A stretch of 64,000 nucleotides of DNA from CBDCNH01 sp965219015 (GTDB lineage Bacteria; Pseudomonadota; Alphaproteobacteria; Rhodobacterales; Rhodobacteraceae): NCBI GenBank assembly GCA_965219015.1, contig CBDCNH010000017.1, forward strand, positions 95,551 to 159,550, given 5' to 3'. The notes below the pieces were generated by a model. The model searched no databases. It was not told where the DNA came from and saw only the letters and a list, made by a program, of their open reading frames with translations. The stretch's first letter is position 1. Every line of letters begins with the position of its first letter. This document shows positions 24,561 through 34,451 of the stretch, one piece after another. The position numbers and the translations under genes are program-made.

Positions 24561-26026
24561 CAGCCCTGTTCGTAGCGGTCCCGCACCAGGCGGTCGAGCG
24601 CCAGCACGCCCCAGCCGGTCGCGCCCTTCGGCGCCAGCGCGGTGTCGGCCTTCACATGCGCCACGCCGGCGATATCGAGATGGATCCAGGGCGTCCCGTC
24701 CTTGACGAAGCGGTGGATGAACTCCGCCGCGGTCACCGAGCCGCCGTCGCGCCCGCCGATGTTCTTGATATCCGCGACCTGGCTCTTGAGCATCTTCGCG
24801 TAGGCGTCGCCGAGGGGCATCCGCCAGGCCCCCTCGCCCTCCGCCGCCGCGGCCGCGAGGAACGCGCCCGCGAAGCCGTCGTCGTTCGAGAACACGCCCG
24901 CGTTCTCGTGCCCGAGCGCCACGATGATCGCCCCCGTCAGCGTCGCGAGATCGACGACGCCCGCGGGCTTGAAGCGCTCCTGCGCGTACCAGATCACGTC
25001 CGCGAGCACGAGCCGGCCCTCGGCGTCGGTGTTGATGACCTCGATGGTGTCGCCCTTCATCGAGCGCACCACGTCGCCCGGCCGCTGCGCCTTGCCGTCG
25101 GGCATGTTCTCGACGAGGCCGACCAGCCCCACGACGTTGGCGGGCGCCTTCCTGAGCGCCAGCGCGCGCATCACGCCCGCGACGGTGCCGGCACCTCCCA
25201 TGTCCATCGTCATGTCCTCCATCCCGCCCGCGGGCTTGATCGAGATGCCGCCGGTGTCGAACACCACGCCCTTGCCGACGATGGCGAGCGGTGCTGCGTC
25301 GCCGCCGCCGCGCCACTCCATCACCACGACCTTCGACGGGCTCTCGGAGCCCTGCCCCACGCCGAGGAGCGCGCCCATGCCGAGCTCGGCGAGCCGGTCC
25401 TCGTCGATGACCTCGACCGCGAGCCCGAGGTCGCCGAGCGCCGCGAGCCGGTCGGCGAAGGCGGTGGTGGTGAGCACGTTGGCGGGCTCGGAGACGAGGT
25501 CGCGGGTGAAGAAGATGCCCTCCGCCAGCGCGCGCAGGGGCGCGAAGGCCGCCTCGGCCGCCGCGGCGTCCGCGACGCGCAGGGTCACGGCGCCCTGCGG
25601 CGTCTTCTCGCCGGTCTTGTGGTCGGCGAAGTCGTAGGCCCGTGCCACGATCCCGAACGCGAGCTCGGCCGCGAGCGGATAGCCGCCCGCGAGCACCAGC
25701 GCGCCATGCTCGCCCATCGCGCGCCCGACCGCGGTGCCGGCCTTCCGCGCCTCTGCCTTGGGGCTCTTCTTGCCGAGCCGGACGAGATGCACCGCCTCGG
25801 CGGCGAGCCCGCCGGGCCAGGCGAGCTCCAGCGCCTCGCCGGGCTTCAGCTTGCCGAACGCCGCCGATCCCGCCGCCCGCTCGAGCGCGCCCTTCATCGC
25901 CCGGTTCAGCGGCCGTGCCGCCGCGTCGAGCCGGCCCGGCTCCGCCAGTGCCGCGATGCGGCCGGGAAACGCCGCGAGGCCGTCGGCGGACGCGGGCTCG
26001 AAGGTGACGGTGGCGGGTGTCGTCAT
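24560..26026 (-). CDS. pepA: Leucyl aminopeptidase
   Basis: This is a 488-residue cytosolic metallo-aminopeptidase (M17 family) that removes N-terminal residues during peptide turnover. The C-terminal catalytic domain carries IVGKGVVFDTGGISIKPAGG, the metal-site motif INTDAEGRLVLAD and DLATLTGA. The N-terminal domain is the smaller, variable part. It is transcribed leftward with holC and diverges from lptF across a 149-bp gap that should hold promoters for both sides. Confidence 0.93.
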   Translation of the reverse strand: MTTPATVTFEPASADGLAAFPGRIAALAEPGRLDAAARPLNRAMKGALERAAGSAAFGKLKPGEALELAWPGGLAAEAVHLVRLGKKSPKAEARKAGTAVGRAMGEHGALVLAGGYPLAAELAFGIVARAYDFADHKTGEKTPQGAVTLRVADAAAAEAAFAPLRALAEGIFFTRDLVSEPANVLTTTAFADRLAALGDLGLAVEVIDEDRLAELGMGALLGVGQGSESPSKVVVMEWRGGGDAAPLAIVGKGVVFDTGGISIKPAGGMEDMTMDMGGAGTVAGVMRALALRKAPANVVGLVGLVENMPDGKAQRPGDVVRSMKGDTIEVINTDAEGRLVLADVIWYAQERFKPAGVVDLATLTGAIIVALGHENAGVFSNDDGFAGAFLAAAAAEGEGAWRMPLGDAYAKMLKSQVADIKNIGGRDGGSVTAAEFIHRFVKDGTPWIHLDIAGVAHVKADTALAPKGATGWGVLALDRLVRDRYEQG

Positions 26027-26175
26027 GGGTCTCTCCGGGAAGCATGAGGGTCATGCCTCCCTAGCCCCCGGCCCGCGGCGATGCCAGCCCTTCGCAAGGC
26101 GCCCGCCCGCAGGCCCTTTGCCGAAGCGCGGTTCTCCGGTACGGTCCGGCGCCAGACCGGGAGCGGGCGCCGCGC

Positions 26176-27288
26176 GTGACGAAGTTCGACCGATACCTGA
26201 CCTCGCAGCTCCTGCGGACGTTCGGCTTCTTCGCGCTCGTGCTGGTCGGCGTCTACTGGATCAACCGCGCGGTCTCGCTATTCGATCGCCTGATCGGCGA
26301 CGGGCAGTCGGCGCTGGTGTTCCTCGAGTTCACCGCGCTGACGCTGCCCTCGGTGATCCGGCTCGTCCTGCCCGTGGCGGCCTTCGCGGCGGCGGTCGCC
26401 GTCGCCAACCGGCTCGCGTCCGAGAGCGAGCTCGTGGTGATGCGCGCGACCGGGTTCTCGAACTTCCGTCTCGCGCGGCCGGTGCTCGTGTTCGGGCTCA
26501 TCGTGGCGCTCCTCATGTCGGTGCTGATGCACTTCCTCGTGCCCCGGAGTCGGGTGCAGCTCGCCGGGCGGACCGCCGACATCGCCGAAAACGTGAGCGC
26601 GCGGATCCTCGCCGAGGGCACCTTCCAGCATCCCGCCGACGGCATCACCGTCTACGTCCGCGCCATCGACGGCGCGGGCACGCTCGGCGACATCTTCCTC
26701 TTCGACGGGCGCTCGGCCACCACGACCACGACCTACACGGCGAAGTCAGCGGTCGTGGTGCAGGACGACGCGGGCCCGAAGCTCGTGATGTTCGACGGCC
26801 TGGCGGAGACCCTGCGGCAGCCCGGGAACCGCCTCTTCACCACGAGCTTCCGCGACTTCACCTACGACATCGGCGCGCTCGGCGGCGCCGACCCGACGCG
26901 GCGCGGGCTCGACGAGCTCTCAACGCCCGCGCTCCTTCGCGCCGATCCCGCGACGCAGGGCGAGACGCACGCGAGCCGCGCGCAGATGCTCTTCGAGGCG
27001 CACAACCGCATCGCGCAGCCGTTCCTCGCGCCCGTAGCGGCGCTCGTGGGCTTCGCGTCGCTGCTCCTCGGGCGCTACAGCCGGTTCGGGCTGTGGCGGC
27101 AGATCCTGCTCGCGGTCGTGCTCCTGATCGCGGTGCAGCTCCTGTCGAACTCGGTCGAGGCGCTCGGCACCCGGACCGACGAGAGCTGGCCCTTCGCCTA
27201 TCTGCCCGTCGCCGTGGGCGGGCTCTTGGCGGCCGTTCTGCTCCGCGCAGGGCAACGCGGCACACGATCGCGGGCGCTCCCGGCGTGA
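26176..27288 (+). CDS. lptF: LPS export ABC transporter permease LptF
   Basis: LptF is one of two permeases of the LptB2FG complex that extracts lipopolysaccharide from the inner membrane and pushes it along the Lpt bridge. The 370-residue protein has three N-terminal membrane helices (from LLRTFGFFALVLVGVYW), the SESELVVMRATGFS coupling region, a periplasmic jellyroll domain (about 130-255) and three C-terminal helices. The GTG start gives the usual MTKFDRYLTSQLL beginning. The stop overlaps lptG by GTGA. Confidence 0.92.
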   Translation: MTKFDRYLTSQLLRTFGFFALVLVGVYWINRAVSLFDRLIGDGQSALVFLEFTALTLPSVIRLVLPVAAFAAAVAVANRLASESELVVMRATGFSNFRLARPVLVFGLIVALLMSVLMHFLVPRSRVQLAGRTADIAENVSARILAEGTFQHPADGITVYVRAIDGAGTLGDIFLFDGRSATTTTTYTAKSAVVVQDDAGPKLVMFDGLAETLRQPGNRLFTTSFRDFTYDIGALGGADPTRRGLDELSTPALLRADPATQGETHASRAQMLFEAHNRIAQPFLAPVAALVGFASLLLGRYSRFGLWRQILLAVVLLIAVQLLSNSVEALGTRTDESWPFAYLPVAVGGLLAAVLLRAGQRGTRSRALPA

Positions 27289-28376
27289 CGCTGCACCTCT
27301 ACTTCGCGCGGCGCTTCCTCGTGGCCTTCGTGCTGATCCTCGCGGCGTTCGCGGCGATCCTGATGCTCCTCGACATGGTGGAGCTCGTGCGCCGCTACGC
27401 CGGGATGGACCTCGGGCGGACCGCGTGGCTCGCGGCGCTCGACGTGCCGCAGGGGCTCTACCGCATCCTGCCGCTGGTGATGATCCTCGCCGCCATCGCG
27501 CTCTTTCTCACCCTCGCGCGCACGTCCGAGCTCGTCGTGGCGCGCGCCGCCGGCCGTTCGGCGCTGCGGAGCCTCGCCGGACCGGTCGCGGCCTCGCTCC
27601 TCGTCGGCCTCATCGCGATCGGCGTGCTCAATCCCATCGTCGCCGGCACGATCAAGGCGCGCGACACCGCCGAGCGGCAGCTCGCCCTCGGCACCACCAA
27701 CGTGATGTCCGTGAGCCGCGAAGGCGTCTGGCTGCGCCAGGGCGGGGCGCAGGGGCAGACGGTGATCCATGCCGCGCGCGCCAACCTCGACGGCACCCGT
27801 CTCGACGACGTGAGCTTCACCACCTTCGCGCCCGGCGGCGGCCCGACGCGCCGCATCGACGCCGCCCAGGCGGTGCTCGTGACCGGCGCCTGGGAGCTCA
27901 CGGCCGCGAAGATCTGGAGCTTCGCCCCCGGCACCAACCCGGAGCGCGAGGCGCGGACCGCCGCCGCCTACGTGCTCGCCTCCGACCTTACCGCCGCGCA
28001 GATCCGCGACAGCTTCGGCCCGCCCGAAGCGATCCCGCTCTGGGATCTGCCCGCCTTCATCGCCGACCTCGACCGCGCCGGCTTCTCTGCGATCAAGCAC
28101 CGGGTCTGGTTCCAGACCGAGCTCGCGCTGCCGCTCCTCCTCGCCGCGATGGTGCTCGTCGGCGCGGGCTTCACCATGCGGCAGGTCCGTTCGGGACGGA
28201 CCGGCACGATGGTGCTCCTCGCCCTCCTTGCGGGCTTCGGCATCTTCTTCCTGCGGAACTTCGCGCAGGTGCTGGGCGAGACCGGGCAGCTTCCGGTGAT
28301 CCTCGCCGCCTGGGCCGCGCCCGCCGCCGCGGTCCTCTTCGCGCTCGGGCTCCTCCTCAACCTCGAGGACGGCTGA
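27285..28376 (+). CDS. lptG: LPS export ABC transporter permease LptG
   Basis: This is the partner permease of LptF, 363 residues, with the same plan: helices at both ends around a periplasmic jellyroll domain. Family signs are LHLYFARRFLVAFVLILAAF, LARTSELVVARAAGRSALRS and, near the C terminus, LPLLLAAMVLVGAGFTMR. The GTG start lies inside the end of lptF and the stop overlaps the lptD ATG (TGATG). The ATPase LptB is coded elsewhere. Confidence 0.92.
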   Translation: MTLHLYFARRFLVAFVLILAAFAAILMLLDMVELVRRYAGMDLGRTAWLAALDVPQGLYRILPLVMILAAIALFLTLARTSELVVARAAGRSALRSLAGPVAASLLVGLIAIGVLNPIVAGTIKARDTAERQLALGTTNVMSVSREGVWLRQGGAQGQTVIHAARANLDGTRLDDVSFTTFAPGGGPTRRIDAAQAVLVTGAWELTAAKIWSFAPGTNPEREARTAAAYVLASDLTAAQIRDSFGPPEAIPLWDLPAFIADLDRAGFSAIKHRVWFQTELALPLLLAAMVLVGAGFTMRQVRSGRTGTMVLLALLAGFGIFFLRNFAQVLGETGQLPVILAAWAAPAAAVLFALGLLLNLEDG

Positions 28377-30478
28377 TGCGGCGGCTGCTTCTCCTGCTCC
28401 TCGTCCTCGCCGGAGCGGCCCACGCACAGAGCCTGCCCGCCACGCTCATCGCCGACGCGGTGCGCGTGGAAGGCGACAGCACGCTCGTCGCCGACGGCAG
28501 CGTCGAGGTGCTCTACGAGGGCCGCCGCCTCCGCGCCGCCCGCGTCACCTACGACCGCCGCACCGACCGGCTGGCGATCGCGGGGCCGATCACCTTGCAG
28601 GACGGGCCGGACACGCTCGTACTCGCCTCCGCGGCCGAGCTCTCGTCCGACTTCCGCGACGGCGTGCTCACGAGCGCGCGGCTGGTGCTCGGCCAGCAGC
28701 TGCAGCTCGCGGCCAACGAGATCACGCGCGTCGGCGGGCGCTATACCGAGCTCACCCGCACCGTCGCCTCGTCCTGCGAGGTCTGCGCCGCGCATCCGCG
28801 GCCGCTCTGGGAGATCCGCGCGGCCCGCGTCGTCCACGATCAGGCGGCCGGGCAGCTCTACTTCGACCGCGCGCAGTTCCGCGTCGCGGGCGTCCCGGTG
28901 TTCTACCTGCCGCGCCTGCGCCTCCCGGACCCGTCGAACACGCGCGCGCGGGGCGTGCTCCTGCCCTCGATCCGGTCCACGAGCCGCCTCGGCTTCGGGT
29001 TGAAGGTGCCCTATTTCCTGCCCCTCGGGCCGAGCCGCGACCTGACCCTGACGCCCTACCTCGCCGGCAGCACCCGGACCGGCGAGGTCCGCTACCGCGA
29101 GGCGTTCCGTCGCGGCCGGCTCGAGTTCACCGGCGCGCTCAGCGACGACGACCTCGGGTTCGGCGGGACGCGCGGCTACCTGTTCGGCGGCGGCAGCTTC
29201 GGGCTGCCGAACGACTTCATCGGCCTCGTCCGCATCGAGACCGTGACCGATCCCGCGTACCTCCTCGACTACGGCTATTCCGACCGCGACCGGCTGCAAA
29301 GCGGCGTCGGCATCACCCGCACGCAGCGCGACGCCTACGTTCTCGCCGAGGTGCTCGCGTTCCACTCGCTGCGCGCCGGCGAGGACAACAACACGCTGCC
29401 GTCGCGGCTCGCCGACGCGAGCATCGTCCGCCGCTTCGATCCCGGCGTCTTCGGCGGCACGGCCTCGCTCGAGGTCTCCGCCGCGAGCCTGCAGCGGACC
29501 TCCACCCGCGACGGCCTCGGCCGCGACAGCGCGCGGCTCACCTCCGCCGCGGACTGGCGCCGGACCTGGATCCTCCGCGGCGGCGTCACCGCCACGGCGC
29601 TCGCCCGCCTCACCGCGGACGGATATGCCATCACCGAGGACAGCACCTATCCCGCCAGCCAGACCCGGATCACGCCGGCCCTCGCCGCCGAGGTCCGCTG
29701 GCCGCTGGTGCGCCGGCGCGGCACCGCCAGCGAGACCCTCGAGCCGGTCGTGCAGGTCGCCTACGCCCCCGACACCGACCGCCGGGTGCCCAACGAGGAC
29801 AGCTCCATCGTCAGCCTCGACGAGGGCAACCTGTTCGCGCTCGATCGTTTTCCTGGCGCCGACAGGCTCGAGCGCGGGCTCCGGACCAGCCTCGGGCTCG
29901 GCTACACCCGCATCGCCGCCTCGGGAACGAGCTTCGGCGTGACCGGCGGCCGGGTGTTCCGCGCCCGCGACCTCGACCAGTTCAGCTTCGCCTCCGCGCT
30001 CGCCGGCACGCGGTCGGACTGGGTGACGGCGCTGACGCTCGCCACCCCCGCCGGCCTCAGCCTCGAGAACCGCGCGCTCTTCGACGACCGCCTCGACTTC
30101 ACCTCCGAAGAGCTGCGCCTCGCCGTCGCCCCCGGCCGCTTCGGGCTCGTCACCGGCTACACGTGGCTGCGCGCCGATCCCGCCGAGGACCGCCTCGCCG
30201 ATACCTCGGAATGGGTGTTCGACGGCTCCGTTCAGATCACCCCGAGCTGGTCCGCCTCCGCCGGCTGGCGCTACGACTTCACGACCAGCAACGCCACCCG
30301 CGCCGCGGTCGGGCTCGGCTATCGCACCGAGTGCATCAGCATCGAGGCCAGGCTCTCGCGGCGCTACACATCTTCCGCCGACGTGGCGCCCTCGACCGAC
30401 TTCGGCCTCGCGGTCGATCTCATCGGATTTGGCTCCGGCACCGCAGGCCCGGCGGTCCGCCGCCGCTGCGTCGGGTGA
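28376..30478 (+). CDS. lptD: LPS-assembly protein LptD (outer-membrane translocon)
   Basis: LptD is the outer-membrane barrel that, with LptE, inserts LPS in the outer leaflet. The 700-residue precursor has a signal peptide (MRRLLLLLLVLAGAAHA), an N-terminal periplasmic LptA-like domain (about 20-150) and a large beta-barrel. Two cysteines at the end of the N domain (SSCEVCAAH) and two near the C terminus (RTECISIE, RRCVG) are placed as in the disulfide-linked E. coli protein. RARGVLLPSI and GLKVPYFLPL mark the barrel start. Confidence 0.9.
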   Translation: MRRLLLLLLVLAGAAHAQSLPATLIADAVRVEGDSTLVADGSVEVLYEGRRLRAARVTYDRRTDRLAIAGPITLQDGPDTLVLASAAELSSDFRDGVLTSARLVLGQQLQLAANEITRVGGRYTELTRTVASSCEVCAAHPRPLWEIRAARVVHDQAAGQLYFDRAQFRVAGVPVFYLPRLRLPDPSNTRARGVLLPSIRSTSRLGFGLKVPYFLPLGPSRDLTLTPYLAGSTRTGEVRYREAFRRGRLEFTGALSDDDLGFGGTRGYLFGGGSFGLPNDFIGLVRIETVTDPAYLLDYGYSDRDRLQSGVGITRTQRDAYVLAEVLAFHSLRAGEDNNTLPSRLADASIVRRFDPGVFGGTASLEVSAASLQRTSTRDGLGRDSARLTSAADWRRTWILRGGVTATALARLTADGYAITEDSTYPASQTRITPALAAEVRWPLVRRRGTASETLEPVVQVAYAPDTDRRVPNEDSSIVSLDEGNLFALDRFPGADRLERGLRTSLGLGYTRIAASGTSFGVTGGRVFRARDLDQFSFASALAGTRSDWVTALTLATPAGLSLENRALFDDRLDFTSEELRLAVAPGRFGLVTGYTWLRADPAEDRLADTSEWVFDGSVQITPSWSASAGWRYDFTTSNATRAAVGLGYRTECISIEARLSRRYTSSADVAPSTDFGLAVDLIGFGSGTAGPAVRRRCVG

Positions 30479-30540
30479 TTTCAGCGAGACATCCGGGGCC
30501 CCGAGGGGTATCCCTCCCGCATCCCAAACGGATTGCCCCG

Positions 30541-31713
30541 ATGCGCCTCCTCGTCTTCGCCCTCATGCTCCTCGTCTCCGCGCCGGTGCTGGCGCAAAGC
30601 CCCTTCGCGCCCCGCGTCCTTGTCAACGACGGCGCCATCACCAACTACGAGGTCGAGCAGCGCGCGAAGTTTCTCGGCGTCCTGCGGGCGGTGGGCGACC
30701 TCGACGCCCAGGCCGTCGACCGCCTGATCGAGGACCGCCTGCGGCTCGACGCCGCGAAGGCCGCCAGCGTCAAGATCACCGAGAAGCAGGTCACCGACGG
30801 CGAGACCGAGTTCGCGGCCCGCGCAAGCCTGTCGCGCGAAGCCTTCCTCGCCGAGCTTGCCAGCGAAGGCATCGCCCCCGCCACGCTGCGCGATTTCGTC
30901 AGCGCCGGCATCGCCTGGCGCGAGGTGGTGCGCGCGCGGTTCTCGAGCCTCGTGCGCGTGACCGACGAGGAGGTCGACAGGGCGCTCTCGCCGGTCGCGA
31001 AGAAGGGCGCGGTGCGCGTGCTCCTCTCCGAGCTGATCCTGCCCGCGACGCCCGAGTTCGTCGGCGAGACGCGGCCGCTCTCCGAGGAGCTTGCGCGCAC
31101 GCTGCGGGGCCCTGCCGATTTCGCGGAGGCGGCGCGGCGCTACTCGGCGGCGCCCTCGCGCGACCGCGGCGGCGAGATCGACTGGCTGCCGCTCGCCAAT
31201 CTGCCGCCGCAGCTCGGACAGGCGATCCTGAAGCTCCGCCCCGGCGCGATCACCCCGCCGGTCGATGTCCCGAACGCGATCGCGCTCTTCCTGCTGCGCG
31301 GCATCGAGGATCTGCCCTACGCAGCACCCGCCGGCGTCAGCGTGGACTACGCCACCGTGCTCCTCCCCGCCGCCGACGCACGCGCCGAGGCGGCCCGCCT
31401 CCGCGGCGCCGCGGACACCTGCGACGACCTCTACCAAGTGGCGCCCGGCGTCGCGCGGCAGACGCTGCCCGTGGCCGAGGTGCCCGCCGACCTGGCGCTG
31501 GCGCTCGCGCCCCTCGACCCCGGCGAGAGCACCACGTCGCTCGCGCGGGGCGGTGCCGCGGTGTTCGCGATGCTCTGCGGCCGCGTCGTCGCGGCCGATC
31601 CGCAGCCGACCCGCGAGGAGGTCCGCAACCAGCTCCTCAACGCGCGGCTCGGCGCCTATGCGGAGACCTGGCTCGCGGAGCTTCGCGCCGACGCCTTCAT
31701 CCGCACCCCGTGA
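30541..31713 (+). CDS. surA: Periplasmic peptidyl-prolyl isomerase / chaperone SurA-like
   Basis: This is a 390-residue periplasmic chaperone for outer-membrane proteins. A signal peptide (MRLLVFALMLLVSAPVLA) precedes the SurA N-terminal domain (LVNDGAITNYEVEQRAKFL). A parvulin-type domain follows at about 165-270 (RYSAAPSRDRGGEIDWL). The second parvulin-like region (about 275-365) is degenerate, typical of alphaproteobacterial proteins. It lies between lptD, a known client class, and pdxA; its stop overlaps pdxA by GTGA. Confidence 0.87.
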   Translation: MRLLVFALMLLVSAPVLAQSPFAPRVLVNDGAITNYEVEQRAKFLGVLRAVGDLDAQAVDRLIEDRLRLDAAKAASVKITEKQVTDGETEFAARASLSREAFLAELASEGIAPATLRDFVSAGIAWREVVRARFSSLVRVTDEEVDRALSPVAKKGAVRVLLSELILPATPEFVGETRPLSEELARTLRGPADFAEAARRYSAAPSRDRGGEIDWLPLANLPPQLGQAILKLRPGAITPPVDVPNAIALFLLRGIEDLPYAAPAGVSVDYATVLLPAADARAEAARLRGAADTCDDLYQVAPGVARQTLPVAEVPADLALALAPLDPGESTTSLARGGAAVFAMLCGRVVAADPQPTREEVRNQLLNARLGAYAETWLAELRADAFIRTP

Positions 31714-32687
31714 GCGCGCAGAATACGCCGGTGATCGCGCTGAGTTGCGGCGAACCGGCCGGCATCGGCCCTGAGATCGCCGCCAAGGCCTGGGCGGCCG
31801 TCGGCGGGGAGGTGCCGTTCTGCCTCGTCGGCGACCCCGCGCATCTCCCCGCCGGCACGGCCTGGGAGGCGGTGGCCGCGCTCGCCGACGCCGCGCACGC
31901 CCGCGCCCTGCCGGTGCTCGTGCAGCCCTTCCCCGCGCCGCAGTTCCCCGGCGTTCCCGTGCCCGAGAACGCGGCCGCCGTCGTCGCCGCCATCGACCGC
32001 GCGGTGGGGCTCGCGGCCACGGGCGAGGCGGCGGCGGTCTGCACGCTGCCCATCAACAAGAAGGCGCTCATCGATGGCGCGGGCTTCGCCTGGCCCGGCC
32101 ACACCGAATATCTCGCGCATCTCGCAGGCGTGGAGACGGTGGTGATGATGCTCGCCTCGCCGCTCCTGCGCGTCGTGCCGGTGACGATCCACCTTTCGCT
32201 GGCCGAGGTGCCGCGCGCGCTGACGGCAGCGCTCCTCGAGACCACGCTCAGGATCACCCGCGCCGGGCTCGCGCGCGACTTCGGCGTCGCGGCGCCCCGC
32301 ATCGCCGTCGCGGGGCTCAACCCCCACGCGGGCGAAGGCGGCGCGATGGGGGATGCCGAGATCGCGCTCATCGCCCCGGTGCTCGAGCGCCTCCGCGCGG
32401 AAGGCTTCGCGCTCGCGGGACCGCTTCCGGCCGACACCATGTTTCACCCCGAGGCCCGCGCCCGCTACGACGCGGCGGTCTGCATGTACCACGACCAGGC
32501 TCTGATCCCGATCAAGACGCTCGACTTCGCGGGCGGCGTCAACGTCACGCTGGGGCTGCCGTTCGTCCGCACCTCGCCCGACCACGGCACGGCCTTCGAC
32601 ATCGCCGGCCGCGGCATCGCCGATCCGACGAGCCTGATCGCGGCGCTCCGGCTCGCGCACGCGATGGCAGGGGCGCGAGCCGCGTGA
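31710..32687 (+). CDS. pdxA: 4-hydroxythreonine-4-phosphate dehydrogenase
   Basis: PdxA oxidises 4-phosphohydroxy-L-threonine in the DXP-dependent pathway to pyridoxal phosphate. The 325-residue protein has the opening ALSCGEPAGIGPEIAAKA, TLPINKKAL, the zinc ligands in HTEYLA and CMYHDQALIPIK, and the C-terminal GLPFVRTSPDHGTAFDIAG. The GTG start overlaps the surA stop and its own stop overlaps rsmA by GTGA, keeping the classical surA-pdxA-rsmA order. Confidence 0.92.
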   Translation: MSAQNTPVIALSCGEPAGIGPEIAAKAWAAVGGEVPFCLVGDPAHLPAGTAWEAVAALADAAHARALPVLVQPFPAPQFPGVPVPENAAAVVAAIDRAVGLAATGEAAAVCTLPINKKALIDGAGFAWPGHTEYLAHLAGVETVVMMLASPLLRVVPVTIHLSLAEVPRALTAALLETTLRITRAGLARDFGVAAPRIAVAGLNPHAGEGGAMGDAEIALIAPVLERLRAEGFALAGPLPADTMFHPEARARYDAAVCMYHDQALIPIKTLDFAGGVNVTLGLPFVRTSPDHGTAFDIAGRGIADPTSLIAALRLAHAMAGARAA

Positions 32688-33520
32688 TCGACGGCCTGCC
32701 GCCGCTCCGCGCGGTGATCGCGGCGCACGGGCTCGCGGCGCGCCGATCGCTCGGGCAGAACTTCATCCTCGACCTCAACCTCACCGCCCGGATCGCGCGG
32801 GTCGCGGGCGACCTCACGGCCTGCGACGTGCTCGAAATCGGCCCCGGTCCCGGCGGCCTCACGCGCGGGCTCCTCGCGGAGGGCGCACGCCGGGTCGTCG
32901 CGGTGGAGAAGGACGCGCGCTGCCTGCCGGCGCTGGCGGAAATCGCGGGCGCCTGTCCGGGCCGCCTCGAGGTCATCGAGGGCGACGCGCTGGCGCTCGA
33001 CCTTGCGGCGCGGCTCAAGCCCCCGGTGCGGGTGGTCGCCAACCTGCCCTACAACATCGGCACCGAGCTTCTCGTGCGCTGGATGACGCCCGCCGCCTGG
33101 CCTCCGTTCTGGACCTCGCTGACGCTGATGTTCCAGGCCGAGGTGGCCGAACGGATCGTGGCGCAGCCGGGCTCGAAGGCCTACGGGCGGCTCGCGATCC
33201 TGTGCCAGTGGCGCGCCGACGCCCGGATCGCGCTGACGCTGCCGCCGGATGCGTTCGTGCCGGCGCCGAAGGTGCGTTCGGCGGTGGTCCATCTGACCGC
33301 CCTGCCGGCACCGCGCTACCCCGCGGACCCGGCGGTGCTGGCGCGGCTGACGGCGGCGGGCTTCGGGCAGCGGCGGAAGATGCTGCGCGCGAGCCTCCGC
33401 GGGATCACGCCCGACATCGAGGCGAAGCTCGAGGCGGTCGGGATCGCGCCGACGGCGCGCGCGGAGGAGATCAGCCTCGAGCGCTTCTGCGCGCTCGCCC
33501 GTGAAGTGTCAAAGGCTTAG
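32684..33520 (+). CDS. rsmA: 16S rRNA (adenine1518/1519-N6)-dimethyltransferase
   Basis: RsmA (KsgA) dimethylates two adjacent adenines in the 3' hairpin of 16S rRNA late in small-subunit assembly. The 278-residue protein has SLGQNFILDLNL at the N terminus, SAM-binding VLEIGPGPGGLTRGLL (motif I), catalytic NLPYNIGTELL (motif IV) and the C-terminal helical domain with GFGQRRKMLRASL. It ends the lptF-to-rsmA chain. Confidence 0.93.
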   Translation: MIDGLPPLRAVIAAHGLAARRSLGQNFILDLNLTARIARVAGDLTACDVLEIGPGPGGLTRGLLAEGARRVVAVEKDARCLPALAEIAGACPGRLEVIEGDALALDLAARLKPPVRVVANLPYNIGTELLVRWMTPAAWPPFWTSLTLMFQAEVAERIVAQPGSKAYGRLAILCQWRADARIALTLPPDAFVPAPKVRSAVVHLTALPAPRYPADPAVLARLTAAGFGQRRKMLRASLRGITPDIEAKLEAVGIAPTARAEEISLERFCALAREVSKA

Positions 33521-33555
33521 GCGGAGAAGCTCAGAAATCACATGAGCCTCAAGCG

Positions 33556-34278
33556 CTACTCGCCGTCGCCGCCATTGTTTTCCGGGAACAGCGTCGCCGG
33601 GGCGCCGTCCCCCGCAAACCCCTTCGGCTTGCGCGGCGACCGCCGGCGGGGACTCTTCGGCGCCGGTGCGTCGGCTGTCTCGGGCGTCTCGACGAGGCCG
33701 CTGTCGCCCTCGGCATCGCCGCCCGTGTCGATCACCTCGGCCGTTTGGACCCGCGGCTGGCGCTCGCGGCGGCGCGGGGCGTCGGGCTGGCTCGACTGGA
33801 ACACGGGCTCCTGCGGACGTTCCGGCTGGCGGTCGGGCTGGCGCTCCGGCTGGCGCTCGTCGCTGCGATCCGGGCCCGCGTCGCGGCCGTCGTCGTGCTG
33901 GCGATAACCGTGATCGCGCCCGTTCTGGTCGCGCCCGTTCTGGTCACGCTGGCCGCCGTTCTGGTCGCGCCAGCTCTGCTGGCCGCCCTGCTGCCCGTTC
34001 TGGGCCTGCCGGGCGTCGGCCTCGCGCTGCATCTCGCGCGTCGCCTCGCTCAGCATCCGCGTGTAGTGCTCGGCGTGTTGCTGGAAGGCCTCCGCCGCGA
34101 CGCGGTCGTTGGAGAGCTGCGCGTCGCGCGCGAGGAACTGGTACTTCTCGATGATCTGCGCCGGCGTGCCGCGGACCTTGCCCTCGGGGCCGGAGCTGTC
34201 GAACACGCGGTTGACGATGTTGCCCATCGGACGCGGCCGGTTCGGCTTCGAGCGCGAGCGTTGCTTGGAAGATCTCAT
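33556..34278 (-). CDS. DUF4167 domain protein with low-complexity Gln/Arg/Asp tail
   Basis: This 240-residue protein starts with a basic stretch (RSSKQRSRSKPNRPRPMG). The DUF4167 domain follows at about 18-90 (NIVNRVFDSSGPEGKVRGTP, QIIEKYQFLARDAQLSNDRV). The rest is disordered: Gln/Asp/Arg/Asn repeats such as RDQNGRDQNGRDHG and RQPERQPDRQPERPQEP, then basic KSPRRRSPRKPK. The domain is widespread in alphaproteobacteria with no settled function; the basic ends suggest RNA or DNA contact. In this group it often neighbours prmC and prfA, as here. It converges with rsmA. Confidence 0.8.
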   Translation of the reverse strand: MRSSKQRSRSKPNRPRPMGNIVNRVFDSSGPEGKVRGTPAQIIEKYQFLARDAQLSNDRVAAEAFQQHAEHYTRMLSEATREMQREADARQAQNGQQGGQQSWRDQNGGQRDQNGRDQNGRDHGYRQHDDGRDAGPDRSDERQPERQPDRQPERPQEPVFQSSQPDAPRRRERQPRVQTAEVIDTGGDAEGDSGLVETPETADAPAPKSPRRRSPRKPKGFAGDGAPATLFPENNGGDGE

Positions 34279-34451
34279 GTGGATGTGGTTCCAGCCTTGA
34301 AGTGGCGCGGCCCGGTCCTCGGCGCCGTCGGGCGCGTCCAGTAAACAGGATCCGGGGTTCGGCTTGATCGCGCGGGGTCGGCAAGAGGCCGTCCTCCGTC
34401 ACACCTGCAAATAATCATGCCCCTGCGGCTCCGACAAGCGAAAAGGCGGCG